Source: Hephaestia caeni
GTDB taxonomy: Bacteria; Pseudomonadota; Alphaproteobacteria; Sphingomonadales; Sphingomonadaceae
Direction of reading: 5' to 3'
Length of the DNA stretch: 64,000 nt
NCBI RefSeq assembly: GCF_003550065.1
Contig: NZ_QXDC01000004.1
Span: 806,001-870,000 of the forward strand
Every line of letters begins with the position of its first letter. Positions within the stretch are counted from its first letter, which is position 1. The notes under the pieces were generated by a model, which ran no database searches, had not been told where the DNA came from, and worked only from the letters and a program-made list of their open reading frames with translations. Made by a program: the position numbers and the translations under genes. Below are positions 52,024 to 60,325 of this stretch, piece after piece.

Positions 52024-52632
52024 CTAAAACACCAATTCGGCTTGGGCGACCGGCGCGAATGAACGGCGGTGGAGGGGGGACGGGCCGTGTTCGCGAAGGG
52101 CGCGCAAATGCGCGGGCGCGGCATAGCCCTTGTTCGAGTGCCAATCGTAATGCGGATAGGCCTCGGCGTGGCGGATCATGATCGTGTCGCGGGTGTGCTT
52201 GGCGACGATCGAGGCGGCGGCGATGCACTGGGCGAGCGCGTCGCCGCCGACGATCGGGGTGGCGGCATAGCCCCAGCGCGGCAGGCGGTTGCCATCGACG
52301 AGGACGTGGCCGGGCACATGGCCGAGCGCGGCGGCGACGGCATCGACCGCGAGCGTCATCGCCTTCATCGTCGCCCAATAGATGTTGAGCCGATCGATCT
52401 CCTCGGCCTCGACGATCCCGACTCCCACCACCGCGCAGGCCATCAGGCGATCGTGGAGACGCGCGCGGGACGCGGCGGTGAGCTTCTTCGAATCGTCGAG
52501 CCCGCGCGGACAGCCGCGGTCGGGCAGGATCACCGCAGCGGCCACCACCGGCCCCGCGAGCGGCCCCCTACCCGCTTCGTCGACGCCGCAGACGGGGCCA
52601 GGATAGAGCGATTCGTGGCGGCGGCTGGGCAT
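52024..52632 (-). CDS. rnhB: Ribonuclease HII
   Basis: The enzyme removes misincorporated ribonucleotides and RNA primers from DNA. The 202 residues include the catalytic signature VCGVDEAGRGPLAGPVVAAA (Asp-Glu pair), GLDDSKKLTAASR, HVLVDGNRLPRW (third Asp) and AASIVAKHTRDTIMI with the fourth Asp. The start ATG overlaps the thiD stop (ATGA). Upstream the frame stays open through thiD, but that is antisense-frame artefact. A type-C palindrome follows the stop. Confidence 0.94.
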   Translation of the reverse strand: MPSRRHESLYPGPVCGVDEAGRGPLAGPVVAAAVILPDRGCPRGLDDSKKLTAASRARLHDRLMACAVVGVGIVEAEEIDRLNIYWATMKAMTLAVDAVAAALGHVPGHVLVDGNRLPRWGYAATPIVGGDALAQCIAAASIVAKHTRDTIMIRHAEAYPHYDWHSNKGYAAPAHLRALREHGPSPLHRRSFAPVAQAELVF

Positions 52633-53510
52633 CAGCGCTCGCCTTCGTCGAACGGCGCGCGGCCGAGCGCATGCCCCATCGGCCCCGACCCCTGCCCCAG
52701 CCCCGGCGCATGGACGATCGCGGCGCGGACGAAGGCGATCCCGCGCTCGACCGCCCGATCGAGCGGCAGCCCCTGCCCCAGCCCGGTCGCGATCGCGCTG
52801 GAGAGCGTGCAGCCGGTGCCGTGGGTGTGGCGCGTATCGATACGGGGATTGGCGAAGATCACGCCGCCGTCCGGGGTGATCAGCGTATCCTCGACCATCG
52901 CGCCGGTGGCGTGGCCGCCCTTGGCGAGCAGCGCGCTGCCGCTGTCGAGCACCGCCGCCTCGCCGCCGAGCGCCTCGAGTTCGGGCAGGTTGGGGGTGGT
53001 GAGGGTAGCGACGCGCATGAGGCGGCCGAACGCGGCGATCGTGGCGGCATCGGCGAGGACCGAGCCCGAGGTCGCGACCATGACCGGATCGAAGACGATG
53101 GGGAGGCGGTCGTCGCTTTTGTCGAAGCGGGCGCCCATCTCGGGCGCTTGTTCGTGCGATTCGGGTTGGGAGATGGGTCCCCGCTTTCGCGAGGATGACA
53201 ACAGGTGAGCGAACGACGGGGAGGAGAGGTAATCCGCCACGGCATTTGCGACCTCGGCCGAGCCGATCATGCCGATCTTGATCGCATCGACGCCGATGTC
53301 GCGCACGACCGAATCGATCTGCGCGACGACCATATCGGCGGGCACGGGCATCACGCGCTGGACCCCGATCGTGTTCTGCGCGGTGAGCGCGGTGATCGCC
53401 GTCATCGCGTAACCGCCCAGCATCGTTACGGTTTTTATGTCGGCCTGGATGCCGGCGCCGCCGCCCGAATCGGAGCCGGCGATGATCAGGACGCGCGCCG
53501 GGATCGTCAC
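52632..53510 (-). CDS. thiD: HMP/HMP-phosphate kinase with in-frame repeat insertion
   Basis: The enzyme phosphorylates hydroxymethylpyrimidine and its phosphate in thiamine synthesis. The 292-residue sequence starts at GTG 53510 and has ARVLIIAGSDSGGGAGIQAD, GGYAMTAITALTAQNTIGVQ, IKIGMIGSAEVA, FDPVMVATSGS and GTGCTLSSAIATGL (anion hole and catalytic Asp region intact). Residues about 98-136 (HLLSSSRKRGPISQPESHEQ...) are not ThiD sequence; they replace a short loop between VADYL and PIVFDP and derive from a palindromic repeat. Length exceeds the usual 260-270 accordingly. It is coupled to rnhB. Confidence 0.92.
   Translation of the reverse strand: MTIPARVLIIAGSDSGGGAGIQADIKTVTMLGGYAMTAITALTAQNTIGVQRVMPVPADMVVAQIDSVVRDIGVDAIKIGMIGSAEVANAVADYLSSPSFAHLLSSSRKRGPISQPESHEQAPEMGARFDKSDDRLPIVFDPVMVATSGSVLADAATIAAFGRLMRVATLTTPNLPELEALGGEAAVLDSGSALLAKGGHATGAMVEDTLITPDGGVIFANPRIDTRHTHGTGCTLSSAIATGLGQGLPLDRAVERGIAFVRAAIVHAPGLGQGSGPMGHALGRAPFDEGER
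53103..53219. repeat. Palindromic repeat inserted in frame in thiD
   Basis: GCGGGCGCCCATCTC (53127-53141) and GAGATGGGTCCCCGC (53170-53184) are imperfect inverted arms (12 of 15 paired), followed by TTTCGCGAGGATGACA. Translation gives SSSRKRGPISQP, a peptide typical of dispersed repeats in alphaproteobacterial genomes. No frameshift or stop results. Confidence 0.75.
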
Positions 53511-53683
53511 CGCCGCGTTCCCGAAGTGGAGAAAGTGGAGAGTGTCGCGGAGATAGCGACACGGGGCGAACAGGATCGGCAAAAGCGATACGAAGAGGCG
53601 GTCGGGACGATCATGGCGCGCATTGTGCCACAGCCCGGCGGTTGTAGGACAGAGGCCATCAACGGGTGCGAAGGGGAAACAGC

Positions 53684-54688
53684 ATGACGACCATTTCTCG
53701 ACGCGGCGCGATCGGCATGGGCGCGGGCGCGCTCGCGGCGGCGAGCGCGGCGCGCGCCGCGGGGCTCGAGGACGATCCGATCGTGGTGGTCTCGACCTGG
53801 GATTTCGGCAAGGCGGCGAACGCGGCGGCGCTCGCCCGGCTGAACGCGGGTGGGACGCCGCTCGATGCGGTCGAGGCAGGCGCGCGCGTGCCCGAGGCCG
53901 ATCCCGACAACCATTCGGTCGGCTATGGCGGCTATCCCGATCGCGACGGGCATGTGACACTCGATGCGATCATCATGGACGAGGACGGGCGCGTCGGCGC
54001 GGTGGCGGCGCTGGAGGATGTCGTCCACGCGATCAGCGTTGCGCGGGCAGTGATGGAGACAACGCCGCACACGATGCTGGTCGGCGAGGGCGCGACGCGG
54101 TTCGCGCTCGACCAGGGGATGGAGCGGACCAATCTGCTGACGCCGGCGGCGGAGAATGCCTGGCGCGACTGGCTGAAGACCGCCGACTACAAGCCCATCG
54201 CCAATATCGAGAACCGGCTGCCCGGCCCGCCCGGATCGGCGCTGAACCACGATACGATCGGGATCATCGCGCGTGGGGCGGACGGGCACGTGGCGGCGGC
54301 GTGCACCACCTCGGGCATGGCGTTCAAGATGCGCGGGCGCGTGGGCGATTCGCCGCAGGCCGGATGCGGGCTGTTCGTCGAACGCGGGGTCGGTGCCGCC
54401 GTCTCGACCGGAGTGGGCGAGGAAGTGATCCGCATCGCGGGGACGGCGCGGGTGGTGGCGTCGATGCGCAGCGGGATGACCCCGCAAGTCGCGTGCCGCG
54501 AGGCGTGCGAACATATCGCGCGGCTGCGCGGGGAGGCGATCAAGGGGATGCAGGTGGGGTTCCTTGCGCTCGGCAGGGACGGCACGGTGGGGGCCTATGC
54601 GCTGATGCCGGGGTTTACCTATGCGGTGACGCGGGCGTCGGGCGCGGCCGAGGTGCTGCCGGCGGGGAGTTTGTTTGCCAAGGGCTGA
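53684..54688 (+). CDS. Exported N4-glycosylasparaginase / isoaspartyl peptidase-like Ntn-hydrolase
   Basis: This 334-residue protein has a Tat-type signal (TISRRGAIGMGAGALAAASA, cleavage near ARA-AG). The mature protein has WDFGKAANAAALARLNAGG, VGYGGYPDRDGHVTLDAIIM, a linker and the autocatalytic Thr in NHDTIGIIARGADGHVAAAC, then SGMAFKMRGRVGDSPQAGCG. The His-Asp-Thr and GRVGDSP patterns are those of glycosylasparaginase. It would self-cleave before the Thr and act in the periplasm on glycosylated or beta-linked asparagine. GGGGAAAC precedes the ATG. Confidence 0.92.
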   Translation: MTTISRRGAIGMGAGALAAASAARAAGLEDDPIVVVSTWDFGKAANAAALARLNAGGTPLDAVEAGARVPEADPDNHSVGYGGYPDRDGHVTLDAIIMDEDGRVGAVAALEDVVHAISVARAVMETTPHTMLVGEGATRFALDQGMERTNLLTPAAENAWRDWLKTADYKPIANIENRLPGPPGSALNHDTIGIIARGADGHVAAACTTSGMAFKMRGRVGDSPQAGCGLFVERGVGAAVSTGVGEEVIRIAGTARVVASMRSGMTPQVACREACEHIARLRGEAIKGMQVGFLALGRDGTVGAYALMPGFTYAVTRASGAAEVLPAGSLFAKG

Positions 54689-54713
54689 CTTGCACAAATC
54701 AGGTCTCTGTTCC

Positions 54714-54799
54714 GTCACCCCGGACTTGTTCCGGGGTCCAACGTGCCTCAAGCGCTGGCGCTCAAGGATGGTTGGATGCCGGAACAAGTCCGGCATGAC
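54714..54799. repeat. Type-D-like palindrome (copy 2)
   Basis: CGTCACCCCGGACTTGTTCC...GGGTCCAACGTGCCTCAAGC and the complementary arm ending GGAACAAGTCCGGCATGACG. It lies between the convergent Ntn-hydrolase and glmM genes and probably serves as a bidirectional terminator. Confidence 0.8.
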
Positions 54800-54808
54800 G
54801 GGAAGAAC

Positions 54809-56149
54809 CTACGCCGCCGCCTGCTCCACGGCCGCGCAGATGCGGTCGACCGCGGCTTCGACCTGCGCCGAATCGTCGCCTTCGGCCATCACGCGGATGA
54901 CGGGTTCGGTGCCCGAGGGGCGGATGACGAGGCGGCCGGTGCCGTTGAGTTCGGCCTCGGCGGCGGCGATCGCCTCCTGCACGCGGGCGTCGTCGAGCGG
55001 CTTGCCGCCCTTGAAGCGGACGTTCTTCAACAATTGCGGCACGGGATCGAAGCGGTGGAGCACTTCGCTGGCAGGCGCGCCGGCCTGGACCAGTTCGCCG
55101 AGGATCTGCAAGCTCGCGACGAGGCCATCGCCGGTGGTGGCGTAATCCGACAGGATGATGTGCCCCGATTGCTCGCCGCCGACATTATAGCCGTCGCGGC
55201 GCATCGCCTCGAGCACATGGCGATCGCCGACTTTGGTGCGCAGCAGGTTCAGCCCCTCGTCCGCGAGATGGCGTTCGAGCCCGAGGTTGGACATCACCGT
55301 CGCGACCAGCCCGCCGCCGCGCAGCAGGCCGCGCCTGGCCCAGTTGGTCGCGATCGTCGCCATCAACTGATCGCCGTCGACGATGCGGCCGGCCTCATCG
55401 CACACGATCAGCCGATCGGCATCGCCATCGAGCGCGATGCCGAGATGCGCGCCGGAGGCGACCACGGTTTCGCACATCGTGTCGGGCGCGGTCGAGCCGA
55501 CGCGCTGGTTGATGTTCTTGCCGTTGGGCTCGACCCCGATCGCGACCACCTGCGCGCCCAATTCCCACAAGGCCGAGGGCGCGACCTGATAGGCGGCGCC
55601 GTTGGCGCAATCGACGACGATCTTGAGCCCTTCGAGCGTCAGCGCCTGCGGGAAGGTCATCTTGGCGGCGTGGATGTAGCGCCCGCGCGCATCCTCGACG
55701 CGGCGCGCGCGGCCGATATCGGACGCGGCGGCGAGCGACACCTCGCCGTCGATCAGCGCCTCGATCGCGGCTTCGTCTTCGTCCGAGAGTTTGTAGCCGT
55801 CGGGACCGAACAGCTTGATGCCGTTATCGGCGAACGGATTGTGGCTCGCCGAGATCATCACGCCGAGATCGGCGCGCATCGAATGCGTCAGCATCGCCAC
55901 CGCAGGCGTCGGCATCGGGCCGACCAGCACCACATCCATCCCCACCGCGGTGAACCCTGCGACCATCGCGTTTTCGAGCATATAGCCCGACAGGCGCGTG
56001 TCCTTGCCGATCACCACGCGATGCTTGTGGCTGCCGCGCACGAAATGCGCGCCCGCCGCCATGCCGACCTTCATCGCCATCGCGGCCGTCATCGGCGAGA
56101 TATTGGTGAGGCCCCTGATCCCATCGGTGCCGAAATATTTTCTTGCCAT
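54809..56149 (-). CDS. glmM: Phosphoglucosamine mutase
   Basis: The enzyme converts glucosamine-6-phosphate to glucosamine-1-phosphate for UDP-GlcNAc, peptidoglycan and LPS. The 446-residue protein has [16 protein letters not shown] at the start, the phospho-Ser102 loop [20 protein letters not shown], the metal-binding [20 protein letters not shown], the sugar-binding GGEQSGHII and the C-terminal phosphate site [15 protein letters not shown]. All key residues are present. It is divergent from the symporter gene at 56216 with 66 bases between starts. Confidence 0.96.
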   Translation of the reverse strand: MARKYFGTDGIRGLTNISPMTAAMAMKVGMAAGAHFVRGSHKHRVVIGKDTRLSGYMLENAMVAGFTAVGMDVVLVGPMPTPAVAMLTHSMRADLGVMISASHNPFADNGIKLFGPDGYKLSDEDEAAIEALIDGEVSLAAASDIGRARRVEDARGRYIHAAKMTFPQALTLEGLKIVVDCANGAAYQVAPSALWELGAQVVAIGVEPNGKNINQRVGSTAPDTMCETVVASGAHLGIALDGDADRLIVCDEAGRIVDGDQLMATIATNWARRGLLRGGGLVATVMSNLGLERHLADEGLNLLRTKVGDRHVLEAMRRDGYNVGGEQSGHIILSDYATTGDGLVASLQILGELVQAGAPASEVLHRFDPVPQLLKNVRFKGGKPLDDARVQEAIAAAEAELNGTGRLVIRPSGTEPVIRVMAEGDDSAQVEAAVDRICAAVEQAAA

Positions 56150-56215
56150 CGCGCAATGCTCTATCCGCTATGTCCGTCTCCGCCCTGATAACGGCTCGAG
56201 GGAGCAAGCGCGAGC

Positions 56216-57490
56216 ATGTCCAAGACTACCCGTATCCTGCTCGCGCTCGCGATCGGCCTGGCGGCGGGAATCGCGCTCGCCGCGATCCGGCCGGCGCGGG
56301 TGCCCGGCGCGATCGCGATCGCGCAGCCGATCGGCACAGCGTGGCTCAACGGCTTGCAGATGACGATCGTGCCGCTGGTCGTCGCGCTGATCGTGACGGG
56401 AATCGCCGCCAGCGCCGAGGCCGCGCGCGCCGGGCGGCTGACGGCGCGCGCGCTGGTCACCTTCGTCGCCTTGCTGTGGGCGGCGTCGGCGCTGGCGGCG
56501 CTGGTGACGCCGGTGCTGCTCGACCTGTTTCCGATTCCACGCGGGGCGGCGGCGGGGCTGGCCGACGCACTGGCGCACGCGGGGCCGGTGGGCGAGATCG
56601 CGCCGTTTTCGCAATTCATCGAGACATTGGTGCCCACCAACGTCGTGACCGCAGCGGCGAACGATGCCTTCCTGCCGCTGATCGTGTTCGCGCTCGTCTT
56701 CGGCTTCGCGCTGACGCGGCTGCCCGCCGAACAGCGTGAGCGGATGACGGGGTTCTTCCAGATCATCGCCGACGCGATGGTGGTGGTGATCAACTGGGTG
56801 CTGTGGCTGGGGCCGATCGGGGTGTTCGCGCTGGCGCTGGTGTTCGGGGCGAAGGCGGGGACCTCGGCGATCGGGGTGCTGCTCCATTATGTCGCGATCG
56901 TCTCGGCGGTGGGGGTGGTGGTGTGGCTGCTCGCCTTTCCGCTGGGGGCGATCGGCGGGCGGATACCGTTCGGGCGCTTCGTGCGCGCGACCGGGCCGGC
57001 CCATGCGGTCGCGATCAGCACCCAAAGCTCGCTCGCCTCGCTGCCCGCGATGCTGCGCGCGACCGACGAACTGGGCGTGCCGGTGGCCAAAAGCGGGATC
57101 GTGCTGCCGCTGGCGGTCGCGATCTTCCGGGTGACGGGGCCGCCGATGAACCTCGCGGTCGCGATCTATGTCGCACATCTCTACGGCGTCGATCTGGGGC
57201 CGGCACAGATCGCCGCAGGGGTAGCGGTGGCGGCGGTGACGACGATGGGCGCGGTGGGGCTGCCCGGCGCGGTGAGCTACATCAGCTCGATCGCGCCGAT
57301 CTGTATCGCGATGGGCAGCCCGATCACCGCGCTGGGGCTGCTCGTCGCGGTCGAGACGCTGCCCGATCTGGTGCGCACCGTGGGCAATGTGGCGATGGAC
57401 ATCGCGGTGACCGCGACGGTGGGGCGGCGGCGGCCGGACGATCCGGCGCCGGGGGAGACCGATGCGCTGCTGGCGGGGGATGTGCAGTAG
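56216..57490 (+). CDS. Dicarboxylate/amino acid:cation symporter (SLC1/DAACS family)
   Basis: This 424-residue inner-membrane transporter has about eight helices and two re-entrant loops. The family marks are IGTAWLNGLQMTIVPLVVAL, PTNVVTAAANDAFLPLIVFA, the serine-rich loop AVAISTQSSLASLPAMLRAT, LPLAVAIFRVTGPPMNLAVA and GAVGLPGAVSYISSIAPICI. Typical glutamate carriers have NMDGT where this has FRVTGPP, so substrate choice may differ. The C-terminus is cytosolic and acidic. A type-D palindrome follows the stop. Confidence 0.9.
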   Translation: MSKTTRILLALAIGLAAGIALAAIRPARVPGAIAIAQPIGTAWLNGLQMTIVPLVVALIVTGIAASAEAARAGRLTARALVTFVALLWAASALAALVTPVLLDLFPIPRGAAAGLADALAHAGPVGEIAPFSQFIETLVPTNVVTAAANDAFLPLIVFALVFGFALTRLPAEQRERMTGFFQIIADAMVVVINWVLWLGPIGVFALALVFGAKAGTSAIGVLLHYVAIVSAVGVVVWLLAFPLGAIGGRIPFGRFVRATGPAHAVAISTQSSLASLPAMLRATDELGVPVAKSGIVLPLAVAIFRVTGPPMNLAVAIYVAHLYGVDLGPAQIAAGVAVAAVTTMGAVGLPGAVSYISSIAPICIAMGSPITALGLLVAVETLPDLVRTVGNVAMDIAVTATVGRRRPDDPAPGETDALLAGDVQ

Positions 57491-57549
57491 GGGCGGCGGG
57501 AATCGTCGCCACGGCCGCTGCGCTCGAGTACGGATGGCGAACGATACTC

Positions 57550-57637
57550 GTCACCCCGGCCTTGAGCCGGGGTCCCGCTGCTTTCTTAGCGCGCGAACGA
57601 AAGAAGAAGTGGGACCCCGGGTCGAGCCCGGGGTGAC
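57550..57637. repeat. Type-D palindrome (copy 3)
   Basis: GTCACCCCGGCCTTGAGCCG...GGTCCCGC pairs with GTGGGACCCCGGGTCGAGCC...CGGGGTGAC about a loop containing GCTTTCTTAGCGCGCGAACG. A few arm mismatches are present. It lies between the convergent symporter and L,D-transpeptidase genes. Confidence 0.85.
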
Positions 57638-57653
57638 GGGATAGGGGGCGGCC

Positions 57654-58985
57654 TCAATCCTCCCGGAAATCCCGCCCATAGACGTCGGGCCGGAAGCTGA
57701 CGCCCTTCTTGGTGTCCTCGGCGGTGATGTAGGTGAGGTAGACGGGGACCGAGAACGGGAGCGCGATCGCTTCCTCAGGTGTTTTGTCCCTGGTCGGCAC
57801 CGGGCGCTGGAGCAGCCAGCGGCCCAGTTCCATCGCCTTTTCGAGACGAATGCAACCGTTGCTGAAATGACGAACGGGCTTGGCGAGCAGATCCCGTTCC
57901 GGCGTGTCGTGAAGGTAGATGCCCTCGTCGTTGGGGAACAGGAACTTGACGCGGCCCATCGAATTGAACGGGCCGGGAAGCTGGCGCAGGCGGATGTCCT
58001 CGGCGCCCGAGACCACCGCGGGCCAATCGATCTGCGAGGCGGGGATCACCCGCGCCTCAGGCGTCCAATCCGACAGCGCCTCGATGTGCATCGCCTTGAG
58101 CGACCGCCCCGAGGCGACCTTGGCCGCGATGCTGCCGCGCGCGAGATAGGTGGGGACGTTCCAATACGGATTGACGATCGCCCAGGTGAGCGCGCCGACC
58201 AGCATCGGCGTCTGCGTTTCCTTCGCACCGACGACGACGCGCATCGTGCCGACCTGCTTGCCCGCCTCGTAATACCACAGCCGTCCCGACGAGGCGTCGA
58301 CCTCGACATGGCGGACCCACGGGCTGGGCAGGACGCGCGCGCGATCCATGTTGATGCGCAGCCGGGCGATGTCCCGTTCGGGCAGGCGCGCCGCCGCCGC
58401 GCGCGCCATCAGGCCGCGCAGCATGACGTATTGGTCGCTCATCCAGCCCATATCGTCGACGTAATCGGCGAAGGATTTGGGGAAGGAGGCGGCGATCAGC
58501 ACTTGCCCGGGCTTGAGCTTGCCCGGTTTGAGCTTCTTGTCGGCGTAGATGATGTCGACGTCGCGGCTTGGGCGGCGCTGGTCGCGGACATAATCGGCGA
58601 AGGTCTTCGACAGCGCGATTTCGGCTCTCGCGAGCGCCTCGGGGTCGCCGCCGCGCGCCTTGGCGATCGCCTCGACGAGATCGTCGGGATCGTAGGATTT
58701 GGGCTTGAGGCCATCGAGCCAAGCGGTCGCGAGATAGCTCACCAGCTTGTCGGCCTGCGGGCCCAGTTTGCGGCCCTCCACCCATAATGGCCGGTAGCCG
58801 CGGTGGCGGTAGAAGCGTTTGAGATCGCCGCCGGCCTTGTCCCGAATCGCAGCGGCAACGGCGGCGTCAGGCGCGGCGCTGGCGGCGGCTGCGTACAGCG
58901 GTGCCGCCGCCCAGGCGGTGCCGGGCGGGGCGAACGAGACGGCGAGTACGGCGAGGAGAAAATGGGGAGCGCGACACCGCCGCAC
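57654..58985 (-). CDS. L,D-transpeptidase (YcbB-like)
   Basis: This 443-residue exported enzyme makes 3-3 peptidoglycan cross-links or attaches proteins to peptidoglycan. It has a signal peptide (FLLAVLAVSFAPPGTAWA), a long N-terminal domain with FYRHRGYRPLWVEGRKLGPQ, and the catalytic YkuD domain (HVEVDASSGRLWYYEAGKQV, GRVKFLFPNDEGIYLHDTPE, then RHFSNGCIRLEKAMELGRWL with the active-site Cys). Size and domain order match the YcbB/LdtD class. The GTG start at 58985 is the only one that includes the signal sequence. Confidence 0.93.
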   Translation of the reverse strand: MRRCRAPHFLLAVLAVSFAPPGTAWAAAPLYAAAASAAPDAAVAAAIRDKAGGDLKRFYRHRGYRPLWVEGRKLGPQADKLVSYLATAWLDGLKPKSYDPDDLVEAIAKARGGDPEALARAEIALSKTFADYVRDQRRPSRDVDIIYADKKLKPGKLKPGQVLIAASFPKSFADYVDDMGWMSDQYVMLRGLMARAAAARLPERDIARLRINMDRARVLPSPWVRHVEVDASSGRLWYYEAGKQVGTMRVVVGAKETQTPMLVGALTWAIVNPYWNVPTYLARGSIAAKVASGRSLKAMHIEALSDWTPEARVIPASQIDWPAVVSGAEDIRLRQLPGPFNSMGRVKFLFPNDEGIYLHDTPERDLLAKPVRHFSNGCIRLEKAMELGRWLLQRPVPTRDKTPEEAIALPFSVPVYLTYITAEDTKKGVSFRPDVYGRDFRED

Positions 58986-59002
58986 CCCCCGAAGCGGAAT
59001 GC

Positions 59003-59254
59003 TCAGCCTCTCTCTCCTACCCCGCTGGGGGCCGGCGGCGGCGGAGGCGGCGGCATCGGCACCGCATTGGCGTGGTACATGCCGTCGGCGGTGTAATAGC
59101 CGTCGACGATGCCGTCGCCGTCGCGATCGGCCGCGATGCTGCCCGCGACCGCACCCGGCGGTGGCGGCGGCGCGGCGGCCACCTCTTCCTGCTTGGCGCA
59201 GGCGGTGAGCACCATCGCGCCCATTCCCGCCAGCAGAATCGTTCTCAAGCGCAT
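59003..59254 (-). CDS. Small lipoprotein with a calcium-loop-like motif
   Basis: This 83-residue protein begins MRLRTILLAGMGAMVLTACA; the lipobox LTAC makes Cys19 the lipid anchor. The rest is two Pro-rich stretches (PPPPPGAV; PMPPPPPPPAPSG) around DRDGDGIVDGYYTADGMYH, a DxDGDG loop like an EF-hand or dockerin half, which could bind calcium. It ends 18 bases before the L,D-transpeptidase start, on the same strand, so the two may be co-transcribed and act at the cell wall. No family assigned. Confidence 0.75.
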   Translation of the reverse strand: MRLRTILLAGMGAMVLTACAKQEEVAAAPPPPPGAVAGSIAADRDGDGIVDGYYTADGMYHANAVPMPPPPPPPAPSGVGERG

Positions 59255-59446
59255 AGCCGTTTTCCTTTCAAACGTGCCCGGCATCGCAAGATACCGGCGC
59301 GCCCCCCAACAGCCGGGGTGTGGTTGTAGTGCCGTAACGGTCCAGGATTTAGCGCCGGACGGTGCGACCCGAGAGGCAAACCGCCGAGATCGCGAATCGA
59401 TCCGTATTTGGAGAGAGCGGCACCGGGCCGCCCCTTGTCGTGAAGC

Positions 59447-59528
59447 GCGGCACCGGCCCGCTCCCCCACCCGACCACCCATAGGATAATCGCATTGGGTG
59501 GTCGGGTGGGGGAGCGGGCCGGTGCCGC
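59447..59528. repeat. Type-C palindrome (copy 5)
   Basis: GCGGCACCGGCCCGCTCCCC...CCGACCACCCA and the perfect complement flank ATAGGATAATCGCA. A fragment GAGCGGCACCGGGCCGCCCC precedes it at about 59415. It lies between the NnrU gene and the small lipoprotein gene, both minus strand. Confidence 0.9.
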
Positions 59529-59544
59529 GGCCGGAAAACCTCTC

Positions 59545-60237
59545 TTACATCCAGCGCCAGATGCCCGCCGCCCAGCCCGCGATCGGCAGGTGCGCCCAGG
59601 TCGCGACCAGCCACAGGAGGAGGCCGCCTGCCCAATCGTGCGGGCGGAAACCGCCCAGCCGCGCGCGGCCGCCAAGGATCGCGGCGAAGGGCCAGTAGCT
59701 CGTCTTCGCTTCCCATGCGCGCCAGATGTCGGGCTGGAGCCGTTCCTTCTTCCGGTCCTGCAACGCGGCACCGACGAGCGCGAGCACGACGATCGCCCCG
59801 GCAAGAACGAGGTTCGACGGATCGGGGAAGACCGCGATGTGGCACAAACCCCACAGGCCGAAGCCCCACATCATCGGGTGGCGCGTCACCGCGAAGACGC
59901 CGCGCGGATCGCCGGGCATCCGCGTCTGGTTGCGCGGATCGGGAAAGGCCGGATTGCCGACGAGCGAGCCGACGAAGAGCACGCTTGCAATCAGCATCAC
60001 CGCCGAGACGATGGCCCACAGCGTATCGCCCACCGGCCAGAGCGGCGCCGCCGGGGGCGCGGCATAATAGGCATAGGCAAGCCAGCCCAGCGTCGCGAAC
60101 GAGACGATGACATAGAGGCCCAGAAAGCCGCGCTCGCCGAGCGCGCGCACAAGGGCCCCGCGCAGCGGATGCGACATCGCGAAATGCGTGCCCACGAAGG
60201 CGACCGCGGCCGCCAGCACCATGCCCGTTGCGTCCAT
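59545..60237 (-). CDS. NnrU-family membrane protein
   Basis: This 230-residue protein has six to seven membrane helices (LAAAVAFVGTHFAMSHPLRG, FLGLYVIVSFATLGWLAYAY, LWAIVSAVMLIASVLFVGSL) and the conserved VFAVTRHPMMWGFGLWGLCH IAVFPD of the NnrU/isoprenylcysteine-methyltransferase-like group. NnrU is named for denitrifiers; related proteins (for example beta-carotene isomerase-like D27/Z-ISO kin) bind heme through conserved His. No nitric oxide reductase genes are nearby, so a denitrification role is not supported here. The start is ATG 60237. Confidence 0.87.
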   Translation of the reverse strand: MDATGMVLAAAVAFVGTHFAMSHPLRGALVRALGERGFLGLYVIVSFATLGWLAYAYYAAPPAAPLWPVGDTLWAIVSAVMLIASVLFVGSLVGNPAFPDPRNQTRMPGDPRGVFAVTRHPMMWGFGLWGLCHIAVFPDPSNLVLAGAIVVLALVGAALQDRKKERLQPDIWRAWEAKTSYWPFAAILGGRARLGGFRPHDWAGGLLLWLVATWAHLPIAGWAAGIWRWM

Positions 60238-60325
60238 CGATAGGCTCCCGGTGGTTCATCGGGAGCCTATCGCAAGCATCGGCGCTTGGAAACGGTGCGG
60301 TGCCGGTGCGGGGCCGGTGCGGCGG

